From an uncultured Clostridium sp. (lineage in GTDB: Bacteria > Bacillota > Clostridia > Oscillospirales > Acutalibacteraceae), in NCBI GenBank assembly GCA_958422185.1, contig CATZNW010000017.1, positions 1 to 55,826 on the forward strand: 55,826 bases of DNA, written 5' to 3'. Position 1 is the first letter of the stretch, and the number at the start of each line of letters is the position of its first letter. Under the pieces are notes generated by a model that was not told the origin of the DNA, made no database searches, and saw nothing but the letters and a program-made list of their open reading frames with translations. A program made the position numbers and the translations under genes. Positions 26,035 through 34,714 of this stretch are shown piece by piece.

Positions 26035-26874
26035 ATGGCAAACCCCATTATAAACGCCGGTGAAAACCGCATAAATGAGGCTGTGTGCATTGACACAAAG
26101 CGGATTTATGACAGCTGCGTTTCAAAAGATTGCCTCGAGGATCTGAGAGTTACATTTTTTTCAAGAAGCCAGCGGCTGATTGACGAAGCGGTAAGCATTA
26201 AATGCCGCGAGTGCAAGGTGGTTTCTGTTTCCATTGACGTGGACGAAGTGCCCTTTAACAGAGGTTACTACTCCGTTGACATTACGTTTTATTTCCGCCT
26301 TGAATTTGATACTTATTCTGCGCCGTGCACAACTCCTGAAGTTGCGGTAGGATACGCGCAGTTTACAAAAAAATGTATACTTTACGGCTCTGAAGGCAAT
26401 GTTAAAGTCTTCACATCAAACCCGTCAAGCGAGGCTACGGACTGCCCGGAGGCTCCAAGCTACACAAACCCGACGGCGAAGGTACAGGCAGTTGACCCTG
26501 TCATTTTAGCGTGCGATGTTATTGACCTCTGTGACTGCTGCATCCCGCTGTGTACATCTTTTCCGCAGTCCATCCTTCAGAATTCTCAGGACACCGTGCC
26601 AAGCGCCGGAGCAACCAAGGCCGTGCTTGTAACACTTGGGCTTTTCAGTATTGTACAGATGGAAAGAGACGTTCAGATCCTTATCCCCGCATACGATTAC
26701 TGCATTCCGCAAAGAGAATGCGAGTGCAACACCCAAAATCCGTGCGACACATTCCAGAACATCGACTTCCCTGTTGACGAATTCTTCCCGCCCGAAAGAT
26801 CCGGCGATTCCGGTTCATGCGGCTGTAATACGGACAGTGCGGACACAAACGGCAGCACTGACGCAAACAACTGA
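26035..26874 (+). CDS. Conserved clostridial Cys-rich protein of unknown function
   Basis: 279 residues from ATG 26035. The N-terminal half has the pattern CIDTKRIYDSCVSKDCLEDL, then SIDVDEVPFNRGYYSVDITF and KKCILYGSEGNVKVF, which I recognise as a recurrent, uncharacterised family in Clostridia. There is a Cys-rich middle (CDVIDLCDCCIPLC), a hydrophobic stretch, and a Cys-rich acidic tail (ECECNTQNPC, GSCGCNTDSADTN). There is no signal peptide. The composition would suit a cross-linked coat or shell protein, and CATAGAAT at 25985-25992 loosely resembles a sigma-E -10 box, but both points are speculative. A terminator follows directly. Confidence 0.75.
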   Translation: MANPIINAGENRINEAVCIDTKRIYDSCVSKDCLEDLRVTFFSRSQRLIDEAVSIKCRECKVVSVSIDVDEVPFNRGYYSVDITFYFRLEFDTYSAPCTTPEVAVGYAQFTKKCILYGSEGNVKVFTSNPSSEATDCPEAPSYTNPTAKVQAVDPVILACDVIDLCDCCIPLCTSFPQSILQNSQDTVPSAGATKAVLVTLGLFSIVQMERDVQILIPAYDYCIPQRECECNTQNPCDTFQNIDFPVDEFFPPERSGDSGSCGCNTDSADTNGSTDANN

Positions 26875-26881
26875 CCATTTG

Positions 26882-26913
26882 AAAGAGCCTGCCTTTCGGC
26901 AGGCTCTTTTTTT
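26882..26913 (+). terminator. Terminator after the Cys-rich protein gene
   Basis: AAAGAGCCTGCC-TTTC-GGCAGGCTCTTT followed by T residues, 7 bp after the stop. Confidence 0.92.
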
Positions 26914-26949
26914 ACAGAAGATCAGAATCCTTTTATAAGTTCACAAGGA

Positions 26950-29142
26950 TCAAACCTTATCAAGCTTGGCAAAGTTGGACATAAGTTTTTTTGTGCCGGC
27001 CTTGTCAAAAGCGATCTCCAGCAGAACGTCATTGCCCATGGGCTTGGCGGAAAGGACCACGCCCGTTCCGAAAGCCTTATGACGAACGGTATCTCCAACG
27101 CTGAAGCGCGTGCCCGTGCCTGAACGCTCAAATCCGACCTGCCCGAATTTATGTGACGAAACGGCGTTTTTCGCAGTGGGATTTTCTGCAAAAGCGCTTC
27201 TTGTAAACGCTCCGCGTGGAGTAAACGTATGAACAGTTATATCATTAACAACATTCATAGGTATCTCGCGAAGGAATCTGGACGGCGAATTTCTGCCGGT
27301 TGTGCCGTAAAGCATACGGCGGCGGGCATTTAACAGATAAAGCTTTTCCTTTGCGCGCGTTATACCTACATAGGCAAGACGGCGTTCCTCTTCCAGATCC
27401 TCCTCGCTGTAGAGCGACTGATTTCCGGGGAAGATACCGTCTTCAAGCCCCGGTATAAAGACTATGGGAAATTCAAGACCTTTTGCGGAATGAAGCGTCA
27501 TCAGCACAACGGCGTCGTCATCGTTATTATAAGTATCAATATCCGAAACAAGGGCAACATCCTCCAGAAAATCGGAAAGTTCAAAATCCTCGTTTTCCTG
27601 CTGATAACGGATAAACATTGTTGAAAGTTCGTTTATATTATCTTTCCTGTCCTGCGCGGTCTCTGGATCCTCGTCAAGATAATCGTTATAGCCCGTTTTT
27701 TCTATGATCTCCTGCAGCAGATCGGAAAGCGGCATTCCGTCTTCAAGGCACTGCTGAAAATGCTTTATAAGATCCGCGAATTCACCGAGTCTGCGGGCGG
27801 CGCGCTGCGTCTTCTGAAATTCATCGGCACGCTCGCACACCTCAAACGCAGATATGCCGATACCGGTGGAGATCTCCATGATATTTGCAGTCATGGTATC
27901 CCCTATTCCTCGCTTGGGCACATTTATGATACGCTGAAGTCTTACGTTGTCCGCAGGATTGCTGATCACGGCAAAATAACTTACGATGTCCTTTATCTCC
28001 TTACGGTCAAAGAATCTGTGGCCGCCTATCACAACATGCGGGATACCGCTTTTTGCCAGCGTTATTTCTATATTTCTGGACTGCGCGTTCATTCTGTAAA
28101 GTATTGCATGATCACGCATTTTTCTGCCGTTTTTAACATTTTTAAGTATCTCGTCCGCAATAAACGCTGCCTCATCAGATTCGTCATCCAGCGTATTAAG
28201 AACGATCTTTTCACCTGCACCGGCAGCCGTCCACAGATTTTTTCCTTTACGGTTTTTATTGTTGGAGATCACGGAATTCGCCGCGTCAAGAATATTCTGT
28301 GTAGAACGGTAATTCTGCTCCAGACGGATCACTTTGGCGTTTTTATACTGATGCTCAAAAGACAGGATATTTTCGATCGTTGCGCCGCGAAAACGGTAGA
28401 TGCTCTGATCGTCGTCACCTACAACACAGATATTGTTGTAACCGCCGGCAAGCATGGAAACCAGCACATACTGGGCATGGGAAGTATCCTGATACTCATC
28501 CACCATAACATATTTGAACTGCTTTTGATACAGCTGCAGCACGTCTTCATTTTCACGCAGAAGCTTAACGGTATTAAAGATCATATCGTCAAAATCCATA
28601 GCGTCCGCTTTCAGAAGTTCTTTCTGATAAAGCTCATAGCACTCAGCTATCCTTGCCTTTCTGAAATCGCTTTGGGCAAATTTTTTATATTCAGCCGGAT
28701 CAATAAGACTGTCCTTAGCCGTGCTCATTTCGGAAAGTATGGATTTATGATGCAGCACCTTATCCGTTATGCCGAGCGATTTTTGGCAATGCTTCATTAC
28801 CCTTTTCTGGTCATCCGTGTCATAAATGGTAAAGTGAGAAGTATAACCAAGCCTGTCTGCAAATCTTCTTAATATTCTGCCGCAGCAAGAATGAAAAGTG
28901 TGCGCCCAGATATCGCGCGCATCTTCACCGACGGTGCTTATAAGCCTTTCGCGTATCTCGCCGGCGGCCTTATTTGTAAATGTGATTGCAAGCACCTGCC
29001 AGGGAAGCGCAAGGCCGCTTTCAATAATATGCTGCACACGGTTTACAAGTACGGTAGTTTTGCCGGAACCCGCACCGGCAAGAATAAGAAGCGGCCCCTC
29101 CGTACAGTCAACAGCTTTCTGCTGCATTTCATTTAATGCCAT
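26950..29142 (-). CDS. pcrA: PcrA/UvrD-type ATP-dependent DNA helicase
   Basis: 730 residues from ATG 29142, after GAGGTG; an upstream in-frame start at 29259 overlaps a terminator and is rejected. SF1A motifs in order: LAGAGSGKTTVLVNRV, ITFTNKAAGEIRERL, DEYQDTSHAQY, VVGDDDQSIYRFRGA, LEQNYRSTQNIL, MTLHSAKGLEFPIVF and EEERRLAYVGITRAKEKLYL. The C-terminal Tudor-like domain that docks on RNA polymerase is present (FSVGDTVRHKAFGTGVVLSA). It is a 3'-5' helicase for nucleotide excision repair and removal of stalled complexes. Confidence 0.97.
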   Translation of the reverse strand: MALNEMQQKAVDCTEGPLLILAGAGSGKTTVLVNRVQHIIESGLALPWQVLAITFTNKAAGEIRERLISTVGEDARDIWAHTFHSCCGRILRRFADRLGYTSHFTIYDTDDQKRVMKHCQKSLGITDKVLHHKSILSEMSTAKDSLIDPAEYKKFAQSDFRKARIAECYELYQKELLKADAMDFDDMIFNTVKLLRENEDVLQLYQKQFKYVMVDEYQDTSHAQYVLVSMLAGGYNNICVVGDDDQSIYRFRGATIENILSFEHQYKNAKVIRLEQNYRSTQNILDAANSVISNNKNRKGKNLWTAAGAGEKIVLNTLDDESDEAAFIADEILKNVKNGRKMRDHAILYRMNAQSRNIEITLAKSGIPHVVIGGHRFFDRKEIKDIVSYFAVISNPADNVRLQRIINVPKRGIGDTMTANIMEISTGIGISAFEVCERADEFQKTQRAARRLGEFADLIKHFQQCLEDGMPLSDLLQEIIEKTGYNDYLDEDPETAQDRKDNINELSTMFIRYQQENEDFELSDFLEDVALVSDIDTYNNDDDAVVLMTLHSAKGLEFPIVFIPGLEDGIFPGNQSLYSEEDLEEERRLAYVGITRAKEKLYLLNARRRMLYGTTGRNSPSRFLREIPMNVVNDITVHTFTPRGAFTRSAFAENPTAKNAVSSHKFGQVGFERSGTGTRFSVGDTVRHKAFGTGVVLSAKPMGNDVLLEIAFDKAGTKKLMSNFAKLDKV

Positions 29143-29257
29143 TATGTACACCTCAAAAAATAATAGAATAAAAACCGGCCTACCTGACGCAAGCCTGATC
29201 ATATATGTTTTAGCTGACCGCCGTCTTTCTGAAAAAGCGTATTTTAAGCAGGCGGTC

Positions 29258-29284
29258 AAAAAAGGGGCGCTTAAAGCACCCCTT
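29258..29284 (-). terminator. Terminator after oadB
   Basis: Minus strand AAGGGGTGCTT / AAGCGCCCCTT with one mismatch, followed by a T-run; 13 bp past the oadB stop. Confidence 0.85.
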
Positions 29285-29297
29285 GATCATTCAATTT

Positions 29298-30512
29298 TTA
29301 ACCAAGAAGAGTAAGCAGGACGCCCGCTGCTACGGCTGAACCGATAACTCCGGAAACGTTCGGACCCATAGCATGCATAAGCAGGAAGTTTGCAGGATTT
29401 TCTTTCTGCCCCTCTTTCTGGCTCACGCGCGCCGCCATAGGCACTGCGGAAACGCCTGCCGAACCAATCAGCGGATTTACCCTTCCTTTGGTTACAACAT
29501 ACATCAGCTTGCCGAAGAGCACACCGCCTGCCGTTCCCACCGAAAACGCAATGAGGCCGAGAACGATGACACCGAGCGATTTTGCATTCAGGAAGCTTTG
29601 CGCGCTTGTGGTTGCGCCAACGGACAGACCGAGCATGATAGTAATGATATTCATAAGCTCATTCTGGGCCGCTTTTGCGATTCTTTCCGTTCTGCCGCTC
29701 TCTTTAAGAAGGTTGCCGAACATAAGCATGCCTACGAGCGAAGCTGCGTCTGGAAGGAGAAGCGAAACGATGACCGTAACCATTATAGGGAAAAGGATCT
29801 TTTCCGTTTTGGAAACAGGGCGCAGTGTATCCATAACTACGCTGCGCTCTTTTTTTGTTGTAAGCGCGCGCATAATGGGCGGCTGTATAACCGGCACAAG
29901 CGCCATATAGGAATATGCCGCAACCGCTATTGTACCCAGCATTTCCGGCGCAAGCTGCGAAGTTACAAAAATAGCCGTAGGACCGTCCGCACCACCGATA
30001 ATCGCAATGGAGCCGGCCTCCTGCGGAGTAAATTTGAGCAGAATGGCGCCCACATAGGTGAAAAATATACCGAGCTGCGCGGCAGCGCCGAGGATAAAGC
30101 TTGACGGATTTGCAATAAGCGGTGAAAAATCCGTCATAGCGCCGATACCAAGGAAAATAAGCGGCGGATAAATGCCCGCCTTTACCCCAAAATAAAGGAA
30201 ATCCAGCAGACCCGGCGTGCACACCTGGCCGGCCTCATTTACCATTCTGCCGGCAACAAGATCTATAAAGCCCTGCAGATCGTTATATTGCACGGCAAGA
30301 TTTGCCCCCGGAATATTGGCAAGCAGCATTCCGAAAGCAATTGGGATCATAAGAAGAGGCTCAAATCCTTTTTTTATACCGAGCCAAAGGAAGAAAAAGG
30401 AAACGCCTATCATGATGAGGTTAAGATAACCTCCGTCCGTAAAGAAATAAGCGTATCCGCTGTTCTTTACGATCTCAACAAGCGCGCCCCAAACGCCCTG
30501 TAATATATCCAT
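29298..30512 (-). CDS. Sodium-pump decarboxylase beta subunit (OadB/GcdB/MmdB family)
   Basis: 404 residues, highly hydrophobic with about nine to eleven membrane segments. The family signature IAIIGGADGPTAIFVTSQL and the Asn-rich GNLLKESG segment, where sodium-coordinating residues lie, are present. The subunit couples decarboxylation of carboxybiotin to sodium export. ATG 30512 follows CGGAGG. The gamma subunit gene precedes it, but no alpha (carboxyltransferase) or biotin carrier gene is adjacent, so the substrate (oxaloacetate, malonyl-, methylmalonyl- or glutaconyl-CoA) cannot be told. Confidence 0.93.
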   Translation of the reverse strand: MDILQGVWGALVEIVKNSGYAYFFTDGGYLNLIMIGVSFFFLWLGIKKGFEPLLMIPIAFGMLLANIPGANLAVQYNDLQGFIDLVAGRMVNEAGQVCTPGLLDFLYFGVKAGIYPPLIFLGIGAMTDFSPLIANPSSFILGAAAQLGIFFTYVGAILLKFTPQEAGSIAIIGGADGPTAIFVTSQLAPEMLGTIAVAAYSYMALVPVIQPPIMRALTTKKERSVVMDTLRPVSKTEKILFPIMVTVIVSLLLPDAASLVGMLMFGNLLKESGRTERIAKAAQNELMNIITIMLGLSVGATTSAQSFLNAKSLGVIVLGLIAFSVGTAGGVLFGKLMYVVTKGRVNPLIGSAGVSAVPMAARVSQKEGQKENPANFLLMHAMGPNVSGVIGSAVAAGVLLTLLG

Positions 30513-30540
30513 TAAAAATATCCTCCGTTAAAAACAGCGT

Positions 30541-30573
30541 TAAAAAACGGGCTTTTGCCGCAAACCCGTTAAT
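30541..30573 (-). terminator. Terminator-like hairpin between oadG and oadB
   Basis: Minus strand AACGGGTTT / AAAGCCCGTT with a short loop, followed by a T-run, lying between the oadG stop (30586) and the oadB ribosome binding site. It could attenuate transcription into oadB. Confidence 0.7.
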
Positions 30574-30585
30574 TAACTAAAAAGA

Positions 30586-31017
30586 TCAAAAAGGTTTTGT
30601 ATTCTCTGCTATTGCAGCAGCCGCCCACGGATTTCTGCCGGCAACATTTTTCAACCTTATTGAGCGAATGGTTACCTGCTTTCCGCCTTCAGCGGCATAT
30701 ACGGCGGCAGCGATCGCCGCAACGATCTCACCGCTTATCCCGTTTTGAACAGCGGGCACCGCAGCGGGAGCGGCCGCAGGTGAGAAAGGAACCGCCTGAG
30801 GCGTCTGCTCATTACTGTTAACGGATTTTTCGCCTTTGGAAACCGCCCTGCCGAAGCCCTTGAAGATAGCAATAAGCACTAAAAGCACAAGCATTACTAT
30901 AACTATGCCTGCGATAACAACTGTTGAAGTCTGCACCCAATCAACACCTCCGAGATATTCTTTGTATGTTTCCGCCGCAACGGGAAACGCATCATTATGA
31001 AAAATAAGGTTTTGCAT
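30586..31017 (-). CDS. Sodium-pump decarboxylase gamma subunit (OadG family)
   Basis: 143 residues. The start at ATG 31017 has GGGGGA 7 nt upstream; ATG 31023 touches the ribosome binding site and the start at 31041 has no site. One membrane helix (about 30-52, VVIAGIVIVMLVLLVLIAIF) is followed by an Ala-Pro-rich linker and the C-terminal GEIVAAIAAAVYAAEGGKQV and RNPWAAAAIAENTKPF segment typical of clostridial OadG. The subunit stabilises the pump and may carry zinc. It has its own strong promoter. Confidence 0.88.
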   Translation of the reverse strand: MQNLIFHNDAFPVAAETYKEYLGGVDWVQTSTVVIAGIVIVMLVLLVLIAIFKGFGRAVSKGEKSVNSNEQTPQAVPFSPAAAPAAVPAVQNGISGEIVAAIAAAVYAAEGGKQVTIRSIRLKNVAGRNPWAAAAIAENTKPF

Positions 31018-31050
31018 AAACATTCCCCCGAAATCATCCAAATTAGTAGT

Positions 31051-31079
31051 ATTATAAAACAGATGACCGCGTTTTTCAA
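31051..31079 (-). promoter_or_regulatory. Sigma-A promoter of oadG-oadB
   Basis: Minus strand TTGAAA (31074-31079), 17-bp spacer, perfect TATAAT (31051-31056); short leader of about 25 nt. Confidence 0.8.
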
Positions 31080-31155
31080 CCTTAATTTTTCATTTTTGCT
31101 TAATATTTAATAATAATCTGCGCAAATATCGTTTTATAAAAATTGCGCGCTGCTA

Positions 31156-31183
31156 TTGATTTATTTTTAAAAAAGTTTATAAT
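31156..31183 (+). promoter_or_regulatory. Sigma-A promoter of the 44-residue membrane peptide gene
   Basis: TTGATT (31156-31161), 16-bp spacer, perfect TATAAT (31178-31183), with the start codon about 50 bp downstream. Confidence 0.7.
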
Positions 31184-31238
31184 ATTATTAGCGAAAAAAA
31201 GCAAATTAAACATTCACCCGTTTACGGAGGTGCACAAA

Positions 31239-31373
31239 ATGAAAAAAGAAACGCTTATAATAGCAATTCTGGTGGCGCTTATTATTTTATGGATAACCGA
31301 GACCATAGGAATGAAAAAGACCTCGCGCCTGCTGAGCGGGGCAATAGATATCGGATTTTCTCTTTTAAGATAG
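31239..31373 (+). CDS. 44-residue single-span membrane peptide
   Basis: ATG 31239 has ACGGAGG spaced 8 nt upstream, an own promoter at 31156-31183 and a strong terminator at 31431-31463, so this looks like a real one-gene transcript. The peptide begins MKKETLIIAILVALIILWIT: a positive start, one hydrophobic helix of about 17 residues, then an amphipathic, basic C-terminal half (MKKTSRLLSGAIDIGFSLLR). The family is not recognised. Possibilities include a small regulator of a membrane protein or a type I toxin-like peptide; no antisense RNA was identified. Confidence 0.7.
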   Translation: MKKETLIIAILVALIILWITETIGMKKTSRLLSGAIDIGFSLLR

Positions 31374-31430
31374 TTCCTTTTTGAATTAACGTGCCGTGCA
31401 AAACGCGCGGCATACTTTTGATGCATAAGT

Positions 31431-31463
31431 AATGCCGGCTGACTAGACAGCCGGCATTTTTTT
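31431..31463 (+). terminator. Terminator after the 44-residue peptide gene
   Basis: AATGCCGGCTG-ACTAGA-CAGCCGGCATT followed by seven T. It lies directly against the end of the ABC permease gene on the other strand. Confidence 0.92.
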
Positions 31464-31464
31464 G

Positions 31465-33465
31465 TTAATGAACTCTATAATTTTGCATTTCGGGGCTTTG
31501 CATAAGATATACCGTGTTTTTATCATCAAGATGTATATCTACATTGTAAGAGTTAACAGGATACAGCGGGTATGTCTGAGGATCCTGAAGCATTTTACGG
31601 TTGTAATCGGCAACGTAATCATACCTTTCAAGAGGGGTCATACCGCGCATGAATTCTTTTTGATCCTCCGGTACATCGGGATCAAGCGTATTAATGGTGA
31701 AATAACCCGCGCCGCCATAACCGTATTTGAAATCATAATCCGATTCGCTTATTCTTTCCTGAGCCAAAACATCGCGTACCTCCGCCCATTCCTCCGGTGA
31801 AATAACATAAAGGCCGTCAGTTGTGGCATAAGAGCCGTCTTCCATCTCCTCATATGAGTAGATCACGCCTTCAACATACATAATATCATTTATATCAAAC
31901 GAAAACGGCTCCTGCTGCATAATGGCTTCCTGCGTTTTGAATATGGCAAGGAACTCATGCCACAGATCATACTCTATTGTATAAGAGCGTTTCACCGTGC
32001 TGCCGTCCTTAAGTTTATATTCCAGAGTGCAGCTCAAATTATCGGTTATATCTTCATTCGCAGAGGTCGTTGCTTCATCCACGGTGTTTATACCGTCGGA
32101 AACGGCAGTTGTTGCTTCCAATGTGTCTCCGACAAGATCGGACACTCTGTCCCCAAGTGTATAGTTCATGACCTCATCCGAAACGGCAAGGGTATGGAAA
32201 TCAATGACCGTCTGAATATTCTGAGGGTCTGTAAGAGTTGCCTCTGTAACGACCGCGCTTTCCCCGTTAAGAAGTTCCATAACATACCACAGGATCTCAT
32301 TTGTATACCCGGAAAAGTTATCGTATTCCGTAACGGTAACGCTCTGAACATTCTCCGCCTTCGGAACATATTTTACATAGGATGAGGAATTAGCAAAATA
32401 AGCGCAGGCGGTCAGAACAAGGCACACTCCGGTAACAGCGCCGAAGAGAATACCCGTCTGCTTTGTGAATATCTTTTTGCGGCGCACCTGACCGGCGCTG
32501 AACAAAGCGGCGCAGATAAACGCTGCAATAACGCCAGTTACGGCAGTTGCGAAAAAGTTTTCAGACGCGCTGAAATATGCGAAACCGGATATAACGAACA
32601 CGGCCATAAGTATATATTTTATAAATGTGCCGCCCTGTCCGTTCTCCGCAATCTCCGCTTTTCGGTGTTTAAATGAGAAAAGGCCGGCAATATACATTCC
32701 GGCAAATTCCGCCAGAGATACAACGGTCATAAAGATATACATATTATCCGACGGTTCACGCAGTATCATTGCCGCAACGCCTGCCGGAGTTATACTTGAG
32801 AACTTGAATATATCAACCATCAGACCCCATACAACGTTAATGCGCGACGCTATGCCGATAAGCATAATGGGTGTGGATATGATGCAGATAAAGCAGAAAA
32901 ACGCGTACTGAAGCCATTTCCCCGCAACGGCGGCGGACATTGAGCATGCCGAATAACCGGCAAGCAGTGCCGCAAGCAAAGTGACCAGCGGCTTTATGAC
33001 CAAGCCGTATTCAACGGTAAAACTCAAAGTTGTGAAATGCGTATTGTTATATACGGTTTCAATGACGCCTACAACTGCGGCAAAAACACCTGCGGAAAAG
33101 AGAATGGCAAATGCAATAGCAAGTATGCCGAAAAGAAAATTTGAGTTATAGATATGGCTCCTTTTATACGGCAGGGCAAAATGATAATCACACGCCCTGC
33201 GGCTGAAATAAGAATTATACATAACGCCGACGGAAACGGCGCAGTATACCGCTATCACGAATAACACTGACAAACCCCATGTAAACACGCCGTATGAAAT
33301 ATCCTGCTCCATTACGCTGCTGTCATCACAATAGAGAAGCGCCGACACAACGGATATACAGGCACAGATCACGGCAACAACTGCCGCGCCCGGCAGTTGG
33401 CGGCGCAACGTGGCTTTGAAAACCGCGTTAAAAGCGCCCTTAACTGAATAATTTGTTGATTTCAT
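31465..33465 (-). CDS. ABC-2-like permease with large extracytoplasmic C-terminal domain
   Basis: 666 residues from ATG 33465 (GGAGGGAG upstream). About nine hydrophobic segments lie in residues 20-380, followed by roughly 280 mostly polar residues that should be outside the membrane (SSYVKYVPKAENVQ through the C-terminus) and end in a Tyr- and Pro-rich section. The N-terminal layout resembles the permeases of YtrA-controlled transporters in Bacillus (YtrC/YtrD), but with a longer external domain. It overlaps the ATPase gene by 26 bp and is last in a six-gene operon. Substrate unknown; envelope stress or antimicrobial-peptide handling is the known theme of related systems. Confidence 0.82.
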   Translation of the reverse strand: MKSTNYSVKGAFNAVFKATLRRQLPGAAVVAVICACISVVSALLYCDDSSVMEQDISYGVFTWGLSVLFVIAVYCAVSVGVMYNSYFSRRACDYHFALPYKRSHIYNSNFLFGILAIAFAILFSAGVFAAVVGVIETVYNNTHFTTLSFTVEYGLVIKPLVTLLAALLAGYSACSMSAAVAGKWLQYAFFCFICIISTPIMLIGIASRINVVWGLMVDIFKFSSITPAGVAAMILREPSDNMYIFMTVVSLAEFAGMYIAGLFSFKHRKAEIAENGQGGTFIKYILMAVFVISGFAYFSASENFFATAVTGVIAAFICAALFSAGQVRRKKIFTKQTGILFGAVTGVCLVLTACAYFANSSSYVKYVPKAENVQSVTVTEYDNFSGYTNEILWYVMELLNGESAVVTEATLTDPQNIQTVIDFHTLAVSDEVMNYTLGDRVSDLVGDTLEATTAVSDGINTVDEATTSANEDITDNLSCTLEYKLKDGSTVKRSYTIEYDLWHEFLAIFKTQEAIMQQEPFSFDINDIMYVEGVIYSYEEMEDGSYATTDGLYVISPEEWAEVRDVLAQERISESDYDFKYGYGGAGYFTINTLDPDVPEDQKEFMRGMTPLERYDYVADYNRKMLQDPQTYPLYPVNSYNVDIHLDDKNTVYLMQSPEMQNYRVH

Positions 33466-34339
33466 AACCTGCTCCCTCCATTTCGCTAATAAACAATTCT
33501 TCAAGAGTGAGCGGCAGAGCCTCAAAGAAAACGGGTTCTCCCGATTCAATGATCTGCCTTATCTGCTCCTCCTCACCCTTTACCGTGATCTGGATCATCT
33601 TACCCTGACGCGTTTCGTTTATAATATTAAGCTGAGGTTTTATCTCTTCATAATTTTTTTGATCCATAACGAACTGGATTCTGTAAATGCCGGCGGACTC
33701 GCCGTCTATATCCTTTTCAAGCAGCACGCCGCCCTGATGCAAAAGGCCTATATGATCGCAAAAGCCCTCCAGCTCCCTTAAATTGTGGCTTGCGATAACC
33801 ACAGTTGCATGCATAACGGAAATGTATTCAATCAGGATCTTTTTGACGAGTTCGCGTATAACAGGATCCAGGCCGTCAAAGATCTCGTCAAACAAAACAT
33901 ATTTCGGGGCGTGGGAAAGCGCAAGAATGATTGCCGCCTGCCTTTGCATACCCTTACTCATGGATGAGATCTTCTGATTTGATGCGATGGGAAATACGCT
34001 TTTCAGATTTGAATACCTTATATCGTCCCACCCGGAATATGCCTCTTTGTAATAGCGCGCCATAGAATCTATCGTTGCGCCGGAATAGAAATACGGAAAA
34101 TCCGAAACAAAAGCAATGCTGTTTTTGACCTTAAGATTTTCAAACGGCGTTTCCCCGTCTATATACGCATTGCCTGCATCCGCCCGATAGATGCCGGCAA
34201 GGACCCTTAAAAGCGTGCTCTTTCCGGCTCCGTTTGAGCCTACAAGTCCGAAAACAGATCCTTCTGCTATATTGAACGAAACATTATCAAGCGCTTTTGT
34301 GCTGCCGAATTTTTTTGTTAATTCCTTTATTTCAATCAT
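33440..34339 (-). CDS. ABC transporter ATPase, YtrB-like
   Basis: 299 residues. Walker A is GSNGAGKST (about 36-44). The signature region SSMSKGMQRQAAIILALSHA departs from LSGGQ in the way typical of YtrB-type ATPases. Walker B and the D-loop read VLFDEIFDGLDP, and the switch His is in IASHNLRELEG. A C-terminal extension of about 90 residues (YRIQFVMDQKNYEEIKPQLN) is also usual for this group. It starts inside the stop codon of the GntR gene (4-bp overlap). Confidence 0.93.
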   Translation of the reverse strand: MIEIKELTKKFGSTKALDNVSFNIAEGSVFGLVGSNGAGKSTLLRVLAGIYRADAGNAYIDGETPFENLKVKNSIAFVSDFPYFYSGATIDSMARYYKEAYSGWDDIRYSNLKSVFPIASNQKISSMSKGMQRQAAIILALSHAPKYVLFDEIFDGLDPVIRELVKKILIEYISVMHATVVIASHNLRELEGFCDHIGLLHQGGVLLEKDIDGESAGIYRIQFVMDQKNYEEIKPQLNIINETRQGKMIQITVKGEEEQIRQIIESGEPVFFEALPLTLEELFISEMEGAGYEINKLFS

Positions 34340-34698
34340 AACTTACCCTCCCAAACAGCGTTAACTATACTGAGAACTTCATCTTTTTCCATACCGGCGT
34401 TTTTGGCGTCTTTTATCGCGGCGGAAACTATCTTTTCCGCTTCGCGGTGAATGACCGAAAGATCTGTTTTATTAACAAAAACGCCTTTGCCGGGAGAGGT
34501 GTAAATAACACCGTGCTGCTCTAAATTTTTATATGCTTTTGAAACCGTGTTGGGGTTTATTGAAAGCTCTGTGGCAAGAGCGCGAACGGACGGAAGCGGA
34601 CTGTCCGCCTCATATACCCCGAGATTTATATATTTTATGATTTCTTTCTCAAGTTGAACATATATCGGTTCACGGCTTCTTGAGTCAAGTGAAAACAT
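34336..34698 (-). CDS. GntR-family regulator, YtrA subfamily
   Basis: 120 residues from ATG 34698 (a TTG at 34701 is an alternative). The winged helix-turn-helix at 8-72 reads PIYVQLEKEIIKYINLGVYE, LPSVRALATELSINPNTVSK and AYKNLEQHGVIYTSPGKGVF. The effector domain is the short, two-helix kind found in YtrA-type regulators. In Bacillus YtrA represses its own transporter operon and is relieved by wall-active antibiotics. Here the gene lies in the middle of the operon, and the perfect inverted repeat at the operon promoter is its most likely binding site, which is inference. Confidence 0.92.
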   Translation of the reverse strand: MFSLDSRSREPIYVQLEKEIIKYINLGVYEADSPLPSVRALATELSINPNTVSKAYKNLEQHGVIYTSPGKGVFVNKTDLSVIHREAEKIVSAAIKDAKNAGMEKDEVLSIVNAVWEGKL

Positions 34699-34714
34699 CA
34701 ATTCGCATCACCTT

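Noticed and set aside
27760..28872. A 370-codon open frame on the plus strand
   Set aside because: It is fully antisense to pcrA, whose motifs are complete. No ribosome binding site precedes it and its translation has no recognisable domain; long antisense frames are common opposite conserved genes.
29143..29259. Extended N-terminus for pcrA starting at 29259
   Set aside because: The extra 39 codons overlap the oadB terminator region, lack a ribosome binding site and do not resemble PcrA; ATG 29142 has GAGGTG at proper spacing and matches the family start.
29373..30104. A 243-codon open frame on the plus strand
   Set aside because: Antisense to oadB; an extremely His/Arg/Asn-rich product typical of a shadow of a hydrophobic gene.
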